64,000 nucleotides of DNA from Furcasterigmium furcatum (taxonomy: Eukaryota; Ascomycota; Sordariomycetes; Glomerellales; Plectosphaerellaceae), in NCBI GenBank assembly GCA_001599815.1, contig BCIA01000005.1:2984472-3048471 (forward strand). Direction: 5' to 3'. The number at the start of each line of letters is the position of its first letter. Within the stretch, counting starts at the first letter, position 1. Under the pieces are notes generated by a model. It was not told where the DNA came from, did not search any database, and saw only the letters and a program-made list of their open reading frames with translations. A program made the position numbers and the translations under genes. Shown here piece after piece: positions 22,038 through 32,635 of the stretch.

Positions 22038-23288
22038 ATGCTTGAGTACTTCGCCTACAGGAAGTACAAGAAGAACAAGACCGAGAAAGAAGCGAGAGAG
22101 CTGGCCAGGCAAGAGGTGGAAGAGCATGAGCGCAGCAGCGCAGGCAAGCTGCCCGCCACACCTGAGCCCATTTTAGACGAAGACGACGAGGCCTTCTTCG
22201 CACGACTCCTCGAGGGCCCCGACGATGTTGCTTCCCGCCCACCACTGCCCGCTCGCTCTTCGGACCAGTCCGCCCAGACGAATGTGAAGGTGAAGGAAAA
22301 GGAAAAGGAAAAGGAAAAGGAGAAGCGGTCTCATAACCCCATCCACCTCCTCCTGCACCGAAACAAGAACAAGGACAAGGAGAAGCAGCTCGTCGTCGCC
22401 AACCCACAACAGGACCCTGCCGCCGTCGTCCCCGTGGATGAGGTCCAGCGCGAAATGGATGACCTGTCCCAGGTCCTGAACGACCTCAGCCTCGGTGCCA
22501 GCCGCAACAACAAGGCATTCGCCTTATCCCCCGACAACAACGAATTAGTCCGGAAATTCACTCTCGTGCTCAAGGATCTCGTCAACGGCGTCCCCACCGC
22601 CGTCGACGACTTGCGCAACCTCATCGACGACCGCGACGGCACCCTGAAGCGGAATTACGACAAGCTCCCCAGCAGCATGAAGAAGCTCGTCGCGCAGATG
22701 CCCGACAAGGTGCAGAAGAACATGGGCCCCGAACTCATGGCCGCCGCTGCCAAGAGCCAGGGGATCAAGCTCGAGACCAACGAGAACTCCACCATGAAGG
22801 ATGCGGCCCAGTCGCTGTTCATGCCCAAGAACCTCAACGACCTCATCACCAAGCCCGGCGCCATCATTGGCATGCTCAAGGCCATCGTCAGCTTCCTCAA
22901 GCTCCGCTGGCCCGCTTTCATCGGTCTCAACGTCGTCTGGAGCGTTGCCATTTTCCGTGAGTCCCCGCCCTACGTCGCATTCACCAGTTCGCTGTCGCAA
23001 TGGCTCACTAACACCTCGGCAGTTCTTTTGCTCGTCCTCTGGTATTGCCACAAGCGCGGCCGCGAGACCCGTCTCGAGCGCGAGAAGTCTCAGCAGAGCA
23101 TCGACGGCGCGGATCGCGTCGAGGAGCTCCCCGATGATCTCATGCTGGCTGGACCTCCTTCGCGGGCCTCCTCGTATCGCAGTGGCCACAGGAGCATAGA
23201 CTCCCGCCACAGCAGCCGCACACCAAGGCGCGAGCCCTCTCCCGACTACGAGTACGAGAGGCCCAGCCGGCGCAGGACGAACAGGTAA
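22038..23288 (+). CDS. Uncharacterised membrane protein with one near-C-terminal helix
   Basis: Two exons, 22038-22956 and 23023-23288; 394 residues. The intron is 66 nt, a multiple of three with no in-frame stop, so it can be mistaken for coding. GTGAGT donor, a CTCACTAAC branch point and a CAG acceptor mark it, and removing it joins the two halves of one helix (VVWSVAIF plus LLLLVLWYCHKRG). The N-terminus is charged (MLEYFAYRKYKKNKTEKEARE) and is followed by a Lys/Glu run (KVKEKEKEKEKEK). The middle (about 135-290) is helical, with DNNELVRKFTLVLKDLVNGV and KLPSSMKKLVAQMPDKVQ. The tail after the helix is Arg/Ser-rich and cytosolic-looking. The start is the first ATG after a non-coding-looking leader. 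No family recognised. Confidence 0.75.
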   Translation: MLEYFAYRKYKKNKTEKEARELARQEVEEHERSSAGKLPATPEPILDEDDEAFFARLLEGPDDVASRPPLPARSSDQSAQTNVKVKEKEKEKEKEKRSHNPIHLLLHRNKNKDKEKQLVVANPQQDPAAVVPVDEVQREMDDLSQVLNDLSLGASRNNKAFALSPDNNELVRKFTLVLKDLVNGVPTAVDDLRNLIDDRDGTLKRNYDKLPSSMKKLVAQMPDKVQKNMGPELMAAAAKSQGIKLETNENSTMKDAAQSLFMPKNLNDLITKPGAIIGMLKAIVSFLKLRWPAFIGLNVVWSVAIFRESPPYVAFTSSLSQWLTNTSAVLLLVLWYCHKRGRETRLEREKSQQSIDGADRVEELPDDLMLAGPPSRASSYRSGHRSIDSRHSSRTPRREPSPDYEYERPSRRRTNR

Positions 23289-23800
23289 ACCACGCACACC
23301 TGCCCGCTACGAAATTCTGCATTCCGAAACGTCAGGTCACGATACAACAATACCCCCTTTCGCGCCGGCTGGCGCATCTGTGCTACTCGGAAAAGCAAGG
23401 ATCGCATTTTTGATTGTCTTTTCCCGCGGCCGGTCTCCGCCGAGATGTCTGCTGTCGGTCTTGTCACGATGTACATGAATGATGGATGGTTTGGGCCCTT
23501 GGTTGGTGATCGAGTTCTCATAGACACTTTTCGCGGGGTTCAGCACGCCCATGACACACCCTTGAATAGGCGGTGAGAGTCATCCCACAGAATGAAATAA
23601 TGAATGAATTCTCAAATGTACATGCGAGTCGCCTCCGGCAGCTCGAGCCACATTGTGACCCCCTCATACCTATGTCGTGTGATCCGCCCATCATCCTACC
23701 GTGTGACGCCAAATGCAACCCGCAGCAAGTATACAGAGTGCCCAGGGTATAGCCGCGAAAGAGAACAAGGCTACCAACGGAAGCGGGCCTTCTTAACCTT
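23289..23800. other. Intergenic, convergent genes (0.5 kb)
   Basis: Shared 3' flank of the membrane-protein and bre2 genes. Nothing else seen. Confidence 0.6.
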
Positions 23801-25657
23801 CTAGTCGTCCTGCAGCACCTCCTTGATGCCCTCTCCTCCTGCTGCCAAGCCGCCCTGCCCAGCAGCCGTCTTGAGGTCGTCGACGCCCGACTGATCGATG
23901 ATCTTCTCGCCGTCCTGGATCCAGTAGTCGACCTCGTCGATGATGTCGTACACAATATCCTCCGCGATCTGCTCAACATACCGCTCCGAGATGGGCAGGA
24001 GCTTGCCCCTCGCCGGCGGGCTGTCCTTGGCGGTGGTGCTTTCGGTGCTCGGTTCGACGTCGACCATGTCCACGTCCTTATCGGCGGAGGTCTGGCCGCG
24101 GTAGCCGGGCGGCGGGTACCAGAAGTCTGGACCGAAATTGGCCTGGGCCGCGCCGCCGCGGAAGACGCTGATGGCGGGGTAGTACCCGAGCATTCCGTCG
24201 TCGAGACCCTCGCGGGCGTCTCCTGTCGGAGATGGTCTTGACGCCGGGGAGAGGAAGGCAAGCAGGTCTTCAAAGGCGGTGCCCATAAACTTTCCGTTCT
24301 TGTAGATCTTGATGTATGAGTTGGGCAGCGTCCGCAGCGCAGGCAGTGGGTGATTTGGGTGTGGCTTCTCAGTCGCGGAACCGGTGACAGGTTTGTCGAG
24401 GCCGGTGCTCATGAAATCCTCGAGCTCCTTGGTTGTGTGGTAGTCGATCTGCTCAAAGTAGAGCCGACGCTTCTTGTAGCTGATGGGCGCGCGGTCGCGC
24501 ACAATGTTTGGTGCGCTCACGACGACAGCAGGCTCATCGGGAGCGTCGGCGCCGTCAACGGCTGGGTTGTACTGCCCTGCCAGGACCTTCTGATGCAGGT
24601 CCACAGAGGGAAGCTGAATCTCCAGTCCGATGACATCTCCTTCGTATACATTCTCACCTTCAGGAAAGAAATCCTTGGGACGGGACATGAACACCTTGTG
24701 GCCGGCCCTGTCACGAATGCCGTAGCTGTAGCAATCGAACCCCACGGGCGCATCGACGGCGGCCTCTCGCCGGGCGAAACCAAAGCGAACGTGGCCATGC
24801 GATTCCTCGCCCTTGTCATTCTTCTGCTTCAGAACGCCCCTTGTGACCTTGACTTCCCAGTAGAAGCGACCCTCGCGGACAGCAACATTGGCTCGTGACA
24901 TGCGGAAGCCCTTGTCCGTGGTGACATGGAGGCCAGTTTTGTCGTAGAACATGTGCGTAGCCGCGTCCTCAAACTGAAGGTGCGGTCCGTACGGCTCAGG
25001 CTCAGTCTGTCGGAACAGGAGCGACGAAGGGAAGGCAGGGTCGGCAATGCAAGCGGTGTACCGATAGTTCCTCTTGTTGACGATGCTGCAACTCCCATGT
25101 CAGCCATGAACGCCAATCTCGTCAAGGTCGACCCCCAGAGACGAAGCAGGTACATACTGATCTGAAGTCTCGTAGAATTCGATAGCTCCCTCATTATTAG
25201 GCTCAGGAACTGTTCGATGGTGTGTGAAAGCCGGGCCCCTCGAGGGGTGGAAGTCGCCTGGCTTCGGCGGAGGCTGCTTATACCTCAACGGAACGTCTGC
25301 CGGCGGCTCATGGACCTGGGAGTCCCTCTTCTTGGATTCAGAGGCACTGCTCTTTCCTTCAGCCACATATCCTCCCTTGGACTCGCGCTTCTTGAGCGAT
25401 TCCTTCTTGGTGCGTTTCGGAGGCATGTCTTCGCTTGAGGTCGGCTTCGGGGTTCCTCTGCTGACGTCTGGGTTGAGGGGGGAAGGCACCGAAGGCCGGG
25501 GGGTGTAATCGTCGTCAAGAATTCGCTTTTGAGGAATAATCGGGGAAACTGAGGCAGCAGGAAAGGAGCCCGGGGCGCCGATGCCAGCTGCGATGCTGGC
25601 TATGGTGGTGCTGCCGGGCGTTCCCTCGCGGGGAGGCGTCTCCACCTCGGACGCCAT
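23801..25657 (-). CDS. bre2: Bre2/Ash2, SPRY subunit of the COMPASS (Set1) complex
   Basis: Two exons, 25657-25158 and 25085-23801, with a 72-nt intron (GTATGT..CAG); 594 residues. The N-terminal about 165 residues are disordered and basic, with two Lys/Arg clusters (PPKRTKKESLKKRE). The SPRY domain follows (YRYTACIADPAFPSSLLF, HVTTDKGFRMSRANV, GRFYWEVKV, HVRFGFARREA, GYYPAISVFRGG). It carries insertions and ends with a C-terminal segment (YVEQIAEDIVYDIIDEVDYWI) like the Sdc1/Dpy30-contacting end of Ash2. Established role: with Swd3, Swd1 and Sdc1 it supports histone H3 lysine 4 methylation by Set1. Fungal Bre2 often lacks the animal zinc-finger region, and no such region is seen here. Confidence 0.9.
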
Positions 25658-26205
25658 TCTGAGTGATTGAACCCCGGTAGCACTGCGGTGTGTGTGAGGC
25701 TGGCTGCAGAATCAATGCGCTGACAACAAAGAATGGGAACAAAGTGCGGGTATCTAAGCGTCAAAGAGCTCTTCCAAGGTTGTGGTGAGGTGGGTGAAGC
25801 GAGGCGCATGGTGAAGGAAGGGAAGCTTGAAATTCGAGTTGCCGCGCCGCGGCCCCGCGTCGACCGTGTCGTCGGCACCAGCCCCTAAATCCTTAGCGCA
25901 CTTTTGGGGACAGGGGTCAGCTCCAAGCCAAGCATTGAGTCACGCCTATCACCGTCCCCCGTCGCACGGAGGTCTCCATCTGAAATGAGACGTGTGTTGC
26001 TCTCTATGTGAGCCAGCTCTATCGCTGCTGCTGCTGCTGCTTCGCATGCCAGTGTCCGTCTATCCCCAACGCCTCCAATGTGCCGCAAGACCTCTTCTAC
26101 ACAAATGTACAGATGTAATGGAATGTTGTACAAGGACGATGGCTCTTCCATCTGTCCTACCCTGCTGACCCCGCCACATGCCTCCCCTGCATGGCTCTTT
26201 GTCTC
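25658..26205. other. Intergenic (0.55 kb)
   Basis: Promoter of bre2 and 3' flank of the carrier gene, both on the minus strand. A short GCT/CTG-rich run is present near 26025-26042. No gene seen. Confidence 0.6.
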
Positions 26206-27583
26206 TTACAGCATCTGCTCCCGCGCCTCTTCGTCCATTGGCATCCACACTTCCAGCTGCTTCAATAGCCTCTGGTACAGGAAGAGCATGGTTCCGCTCT
26301 GGATAAAGGTCCAGACACCTCGCGGGCCCACGCCTCTGAACCAGCCGCTGATGCCCTCGGTCTGATAAATCACCCTCAGCCCTCTGATGACGGAGGATGT
26401 GTGCAGGTTCGCTGCGCCCGGGCGCGGCGTGTGTGTGGAAGGTGACGAGGTCGAGATGCTGCGTTTCTGGGGGTTCGCGGCATGTCCTGCCAGGACACCT
26501 TTGGCGAGTTCCGGGACTTCGTTGACTTGCGTCTGCAGCCGGGTCTTGACAACATCCAGCGGACAGGTCATGATGCCTGCGAGACCGCCAGCAAACCCTC
26601 CCGTCATCAACTCTAGAGGCGCCCCGACATCTCTACTGCCCTGGTAGAGCCTGGCCCATGCCACAAACTGCTCCCAGAACATGAACTGAAGTGCAGAGAA
26701 AGGTAGGTCTCGGTACAGGGTGGCCTTGTAGCCGTGGAACAGAGCCGCGGTGCCTTCTTGCCGTACAATCGTCCGCGCGGCATCGACAGTGCCTCTGTAG
26801 TTGTATCCTGAGCGGAAGTAGGGATTGTTGTATCGGCCCTGGAGCTGCATGCGAGTCTTGAGCACCTCAGAGGGCACATAGACGATCGAAGCCGCGAGAT
26901 CGCCAAGGAAGCCTGCATCGAAAAAGTCAGCATTTCTGCCCTCAGCAACGACAAGTGCCAAGTCCACCCACCGGCTGATAGATAAGCCACATGTTGTTGC
27001 ACCCCGTGGTCTATCAGTAACCGTTTACTCCATTCGTATGTGCCGAAGAAGAGCATGGTGCCGGGAAACGAGCCGCCGAGAGCGGGGATCCAACCGCCGT
27101 AGAGCCCCCTGCGGATGCCCTCCTGACGCCATATCGTATAGTAGGAAGAGCCGAGGGATGTGTATCGAGGCGGAATGTGCGGGTCGCCCTGCTGTCGAGT
27201 CTTGACGGTGTCGAGGGAGTGCATCAGCATATCGCCGGTGGAGCCGCCTATGCCTCCAGCGATCATGGCCTGTCGGAGAGATTGTTAGATCATTCGGACT
27301 TCATGATAGTGCCCTCTACTCGGGACGAAATAAAGGGAGACCGTACGTGAAGGTAAGGCGGACGGCCTTCCTCTTCGAGGCCTCCATTATCTGAGCTCAT
27401 GTCCTCCCGGCCAGTCTTGCGTCCTGTGAATGCGAAATCCGTGACGGCGTTTGACCCAACCTCATGCTGAACTCCAAAGAGCGCCCCTGCTGTGACAGAG
27501 CCAGAGACCAATGGGTCCTCCCGCTTGGACGCAGACGTCTGAGGAGTGAAGAAGCCCGCGATGCGATTCGTGATAAAGGACAT
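26206..27583 (-). CDS. Mitochondrial carrier, Mme1-like (SLC25 family)
   Basis: Three exons: 27583-27347, 27269-26972 and 26912-26206, all GT..AG; 413 residues. The three repeats of the SLC25 fold carry the signature motifs HSLDTVKTRQQ (proline replaced), VPSEVLKTRMQ and CPLDVVKTRLQ, with RRGLYGGW, LFHGYKATLYRDLPFSALQF and GWFRGVGPRGVW as matching even-helix motifs. The closest pattern I recall is yeast YMR166C/Mme1 (LSAGFLGDLAASIVYVPSE, GRYNNPYFRSGYNY), reported as a mitochondrial magnesium exporter. The N-terminal about 80 residues before AMIAGGIGG are extra and polar. Start: the first ATG in the first-exon frame (27583). The transported solute is inferred from the family. Confidence 0.85.
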
Positions 27584-28146
27584 GGAACTCGAGAAAGATG
27601 CTATATGAGTCGATAGGCGCAGAAAGGATCGAATTTGCGTGTCGGGTGTCGTTGCAGCAAGGGGAGCAGACCTAGGCGATGGCAAGAGGAGGCCTCCCCG
27701 GTGACGGATGGCGATGTCGCGTGTTGAGAGATCGATTGCAGATTTTGGTGATGGCGCTGCGGCCTGGGCCTAGTTCAACAGGAAAAATGTTGCAGGGGTC
27801 CAGTGGCCCGCCCGGACGCCGGACGGTGTTCCATGCGCTGGGCTGTGCTGACATCATCCCGTCGCTGGCTGCCCGGCTCCGCCCAAACTCCGTCAAGTCC
27901 ACCGAGAAGACCGAGACTGACCACCTTACTACCATTTCAGACAGTTATCTACAGGACGTTGAGCAGAACAAGAGCAAGTGCACAGACTAGTCAGAAGACT
28001 CGGAGGAGAGACGTCCATGCCTCGAGCCGAAAGCTCCGAATAGCAGCAATCCATGACCGCCGCCACAAAACGTGCACGTGAGTACCATGGTATCAGATCA
28101 GCTGCTTCTTTCAGAGCTTTGGAGAATAGCGTCCTCTTCTCTTGTA
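27584..28146. other. Intergenic (0.56 kb)
   Basis: Promoter of the carrier gene and 3' flank of imp2. A CCTAGG site is at about 27671. No gene seen. Confidence 0.6.
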
Positions 28147-28761
28147 TTATCTCCTGCGCCCCCTTTCGTCTTCCGGCCACCCGATGGGACCGAATCTGCT
28201 GAAGGGACGCAATATGTGCGTGAGCCGTCCATTTACCAGATTTACAGAGATCGGACCGTATGTATTGCTGTCCAAAGACTTCCCCTCCCCTGCTTCGCCT
28301 TCGACCCAGATATGCGCAGGAGGAATCTCGATCCTCCCAGGTTTAGCTGGTGGCCGCGTCTGCACCACGTCTCCCTCCACCGCAATAATTCTCTTTACGG
28401 CAATTCTCTCGGGGTTGAAGGGTGAACTATGGCAACATGTTAGTCCCAGAAGGCAGCGCATGGAGTCACAAGACGAAACATACTAGAATGTCACGATCAT
28501 GCCCCTCTTCAGATTCTGGCTCGGGTTCCAACGCCAATTGAACGTAAGGTATTTCCGCGTAGTTTGGTGCATGTCCTCGTTGAAGTATGGGTACATCGAC
28601 GGCCCGGTGATCGAGGTAATCGTCGCGACGTGGTCGTTGATGAAGATGAGCACTGGGAGCCCACAGGCTACTCCAGCAAGCGCCCGCCCAACCTGGCCGA
28701 CATATGAGGACCGCCAGCCATGTAGCCGGCGGAAGCGGAACAGCAAATGGTCAATCATCAT
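28147..28761 (-). CDS. imp2: Imp2, mitochondrial inner membrane protease catalytic subunit
   Basis: Two exons, 28761-28484 and 28426-28147, with a 57-nt intron (GTATGT..TAG); 185 residues. A single N-terminal membrane segment (RALAGVACGLPVLIFINDHV) is followed by the catalytic serine motif GPSMYP (Ser55). The joined second exon supplies the general-base lysine motif AVKRIIAVEGD (Lys104). This Ser/Lys dyad defines the type I signal peptidase family. The conserved box NSNTYG-like segment (LDSNTYGPISVNLVNGRL) comes later. The length fits Imp2. Established role: with Imp1 in the inner membrane, it removes sorting signals from intermembrane-space proteins. Two ATGs are adjacent at 28761 and 28758. 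Confidence 0.93.
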
Positions 28762-29230
28762 GGTAATTTACCGAGGCGCATGAGGGCGTAGCATCCTGGC
28801 CGGAGTGGTGCGATGTTGGAGAAATGGTTTGGAACGGAACTCACTATCCAGCTTCGTCCCAACTTTGTCCAGGCGTCTCCACCTGGTCCGCTTATCGCCT
28901 TATCGCTCACAGGTACCAAAGCACGTCCTGTCACCACTATCCCGGATGCCTCATAACGATCTCGTTGTATTCATCAGCTGGAAAACCACACGGTTACTAC
29001 AATGCCCCGAATGATGCTTTTGACGCCGCCTAAAGTCCCGTGCCACGGCCCACGGCTCACATGGCAAAACCCCTTCTACACCGAGGGACTTGATGTGACC
29101 CGTCTACCACCTCCGTGTCTGCAAACCATCCGTTGTAAGCGCCGTCGGCATCCGCTGCATCTGCTGGGCCACAGATGGGTAGATCGCCGTGTATCCTTTC
29201 GTATGACTGGCAGGCGAATCCCGCACACTA
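28762..29230. other. Intergenic (0.47 kb)
   Basis: Promoter of imp2 and 3' flank of the eIF2-alpha gene. No gene seen. Confidence 0.6.
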
Positions 29231-30402
29231 TCAGACGGTATCGGGAATGTCATCGTCGCTGCCGCTCACACTCTCGTCACCGCTGACCTCGGCGTTCTCG
29301 CGCTCCCTCTTCTCCATCAGGGCCTGCAGTTCCGCGTCATCACTCTCCGTGACCGCCTTGGGCTCCATCTTGACGACAAGCGACCCACCCGCCGACTCGA
29401 TGCTCGTCCTGATGTCGACAATGGCCTCCTCCAGGCGGGTGATGCCATGGTTCTTGTCGAGGCAGGTGCTGGTGAGGACGTAGAGCGGGGGAGACACGAG
29501 CTTGACCTTGACCTGGGTTTCCTCGGTGTTCCTGGACTCGGCGGTTCTCAGGGCGGCCTTGACGGCATCGATGCCCTCGTATCCGAAGCAGGTGACCTCG
29601 ACGTCGGCACGGACCTTGGTGGGCTGGGGGGTAAGGCGCTTTCCGATGTAGGACTGGAGCTCCTCCTTGACCGCCTCGGACGGGAATGTGACGTCCTGCC
29701 AGACATCAGGGTTTCTAACAGCACCGTCAGTTCCCATCTCATGGTGTGCGCAGCAAGACATCCTTACGTGATGGAGAGCTTGAATGCATCGATGGCGTGA
29801 CCAAACTTCTTGTTGAGCGGCCATGCGATGGTCTCGTAGAGCTGGTCGATGGGGGTGAGGGTCTTCTCGGCGACGTGGCGCATGATGGAATGGACCATCT
29901 TTCCCTTGTTGTACCTCTCCTCGCACTTGATGATGTCCTCGGGGGACACTCGTCGCTTGCTGAGATCAATATAGCCCTTCTCCTTGTCCACACGGAGCAC
30001 GACGACAACCTCGTTTCGGCCGACCCTAATCAATTTCTGGATGGAACGGATGCGACGCCTCGAAAGTTCGGACAGCAGAATCATGCCGTCAATAGAGTCG
30101 TACTCCAGCAATTTGACGTAAGCACCCATCTCGGCGATCTGCAACGGTTAGAATTATTCACGACTGGACCGAGGGGTTTATCGAGTGCAGTCCAGGGCAT
30201 GCGTCTTCGGATGCACGCGCCTCGAGCTCTGGCACTTGAGCAAACGCACCTGCTTCACGTTGACCCTGCGCAGGACTTGTTAGCACGAGGCGTTTGTTCG
30301 AGGGCGGCCCGGAGGGTTGACGTACATGACGAACTCGTCAATCTCCGGGTACTTGTTCTCATAGTACCGGAAATGTGAGAAGTTTCCAGTTCCGTCCGAC
30401 AT
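29231..30402 (-). CDS. sui2: eIF2-alpha, translation initiation factor 2 subunit alpha
   Basis: Four exons: 30402-30326, 30265-30250 (only 16 nt), 30138-29768 and 29714-29231; 315 residues. The S1 OB fold (EIDEFVM, VNVKQ, IAEMGAYVKLLEYDSIDGMILLSEL) holds the regulatory serine in SELSRRRIRS (Ser57 here, the 'Ser51' position of the family). The helical domain (KCEERYNKGKMVHSIMRHVAE) and the C-terminal alpha/beta domain (RADVEVTCFGYEGIDAVKAAL) follow, with an acidic tail (DESVSGSDDDIPD). Known role: part of the eIF2 ternary complex bringing initiator Met-tRNA to the 40S subunit; phosphorylation of the serine by Gcn2-type kinases inhibits eIF2B. The tiny second exon restores MVNVKQ, conserved in the family. 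Confidence 0.95.
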
Positions 30403-30983
30403 TTTGGCGTTTGGCGCGACCTCGCGACTTTCTCCGGGGTGTTTGAGGGTGGTAGAAGCGGGATCGTAAGGAGAAGTAGGTCCAAGGCGGGGTGATTCGT
30501 CGGCTGTTGTCGAGGACGTCGCTCGCTCGTATCGTGTGATGACAGACGCTTGTTGATTTAACCAAGTCTGTTGCCGGTAGAGAAATGCAGTGTGGGTGTG
30601 GCCCAGGGGGGGTTCGGGCTGAGGCTTGTCGTGATGAGGCGGCGCGAATGAGGCGAGTCCGAGATCGTGGGGTTTGCGAGTCACAATTTTGGCATCTCCA
30701 TGAAAAACGAAGAAACAAATTGCGGCACTGATGGTGGGGTGAGGCTTGGGCACAATGTGTGTGGCGCCCGAGGAGCAGACGGGGCGGTCCAGGCCGGCAG
30801 AATGGGAAGCTTCTGGGACAGATAAGTTCAGCTTCCACTTATCCGCACGTGACACGGCCGTTCATTGGTGCCCCTCCAACGGCGGGTTGTAGTACTCGGC
30901 GAGAGACGTCCACTGTAAACAAAAGATTCACCAAACCAGGTCCTGGATTCGCGACAGCATCATCAGAACAATATCCAAACAAT
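30403..30983. promoter_or_regulatory. Divergent promoter region, eIF2-alpha / Bub3
   Basis: A 581-bp spacer between two divergent housekeeping genes must contain both promoters. I see no clear TATA box and no other gene. Confidence 0.55.
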
Positions 30984-32239
30984 ATGGCGCCTGGTAAGCC
31001 ATAACCTTCCCTTCGGGGCTTCCACACTGAACTCACAAGCTAATATCAGACCCAAGCTTCCCAATTCGAGCTGGCGCAACCGCCGAATGATGCAGTCTCG
31101 TCGCTCGCATATGCGCCGGAATCGCCAACAAGACTGCTCGTTTCCTCCTGGGATAAACATGTCTACTTGTACGATACTCATAGCGGCGATGGGGAGATAT
31201 CTGGCACACGACTCAACTCATACGAGCATCGTGCCCCGGTGCTAGACGTTTGTTTCGGCGCGAACGACAACGAAGCGTACACCGCATGTATGGACTGGCA
31301 GGTCTACAAGTACGAGCGCATCCCGCCTGCTCCCGTGGTCGCTTTGTCTGACAATTATTTTCTTCCTAGGATTGACTTGGAGAGCGGGGAGAAAACCTCT
31401 GTCGCGCAACACGGTGCACCAGTCCGCTCTGTCGTCTACAGCCCGCAGCATTGTAAGACACGGATGGCCCAGCGATGTGGAATAAGCCTTGACTAATTCT
31501 CATCCGTCCAGCTCTCCTCATCTCCGCCTCGTGGGACCAAACACTACAGTTCCATAACGCCCAAGACCCCTCCCTCCCCAATATCACAATCCAACTGCCT
31601 GGCAAGCCGCATGCCCTGGCCGCTAGCCCGACCAAGCTGGTCGTCGCCATGACGGCACGTCTCGTTCACATCTACGACCTTTCCTCGATCCCCTCGTTAT
31701 TCAACGCCTCCGGCTCCTCCCCCGCTATCAAGCCCTGGCAAGAACGCGAATCCTCCCTCAAGTTCCTCACCCGCGCCGTCTCCTGCATGCCCAACGACGC
31801 TGGCTACGCAACCTCAAGTATCGAAGGCCGCGTCGCCGTCGAGTGGTTCGAAGACTCCCCCGAGTCCCAGGCCCGCAAGTACGCGTTCAAATGCCACCGT
31901 CAGGCCGCCCCCGCCGACGAGAACGGCGCAGGGGGGGGCGACATCGTCTACCCCGTGAACGCCCTGGCTTTCCATCCGGCATATGGCACCTTCTCCTCGG
32001 GCGGCGGCGATGGCACTGTTGCGCTGTGGGATGCCGAGGCCAAGCGACGCATGAAGCAGTACCAGAAGTTCCCTGAAAGTGTCGCAGCCCTCGCCTTCTC
32101 CGCCGACGGCCGGTACCTCGCTATCGGCGTCTGCCCTGGCTTCGAGACCGGCATGGAAGACTACTCCGGGGAGGGCAGGACGCAAGTATTCGTCAGGGAG
32201 CTCGGTGAGACGGAGGCCAAGGGCAAGGGAGCTAAATAG
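30984..32239 (+). CDS. bub3: Bub3, spindle-checkpoint WD40 protein
   Basis: Four exons: 30984-30993 (10 nt), 31057-31309, 31370-31452 and 31512-32239; 357 residues. The product begins MAPASQFELAQPPNDAVSS. The first junction uses donor GTAAGC and an AAG acceptor, because the nearer CAG (31047-31049) puts the frame out; this end is less certain. WD40 strands are clear: LLVSSWDKHVYLYDTH, APVRSVVYSPQH, LLISASWDQTLQFH, and GTFSSGGGDGTVALWD near the end. The pattern, including VEWFEDSPESQARKYAFKCHR, is that of Bub3, which binds Bub1 and BubR1/Mad3 at kinetochores to delay anaphase. The close relative Rae1 differs in that segment. Confidence 0.9.
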
Positions 32240-32635
32240 ATGTTCTGTTTGGCCACCGTTACAATGCTACCACATAGGAGAACCGGAGATGCATCGTATC
32301 ATGAGCTGGCGCCCGGCGTTCAAGGAGGGGGCCTGAGTCTTCAGGTCACATAGGGATGGGAGAAAAGCTAGTGATTGATACCAAGTTCAACTCGCAGAAG
32401 ATTGGCATTTGGATCTCCCTTGTCTGCCGTCCACCTCGCCCGCTCTGTCAATCGTCAAGATGTTGTTGGCTGGTTGACGAACCCCAGCACGCTTGTGATG
32501 TCTCCCCCCACTAGATGCATCGCTCACATGATTTTCCCCGTCGCCCAAAGCCTCCCTCGAAATCAGCAATAAGCCATGCATGCCTGTCTCTGAGGCAGTC
32601 CCAGCAAAGGGGCAAGGTCAGCCACAGCCCGCGGT
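32240..32635. other. Intergenic, convergent genes (0.4 kb)
   Basis: Shared 3' flank of bub3 and the following minus-strand gene. Nothing seen. Confidence 0.6.

Noticed and set aside
22545..23297. 250-residue antisense frame over the 22038 gene
   Set aside because: Shadow frame produced by codon bias of the sense gene; it also crosses the intron without splice signals.
29746..30378. 210-residue frame on the plus strand over eIF2-alpha
   Set aside because: Antisense shadow of a highly conserved gene.
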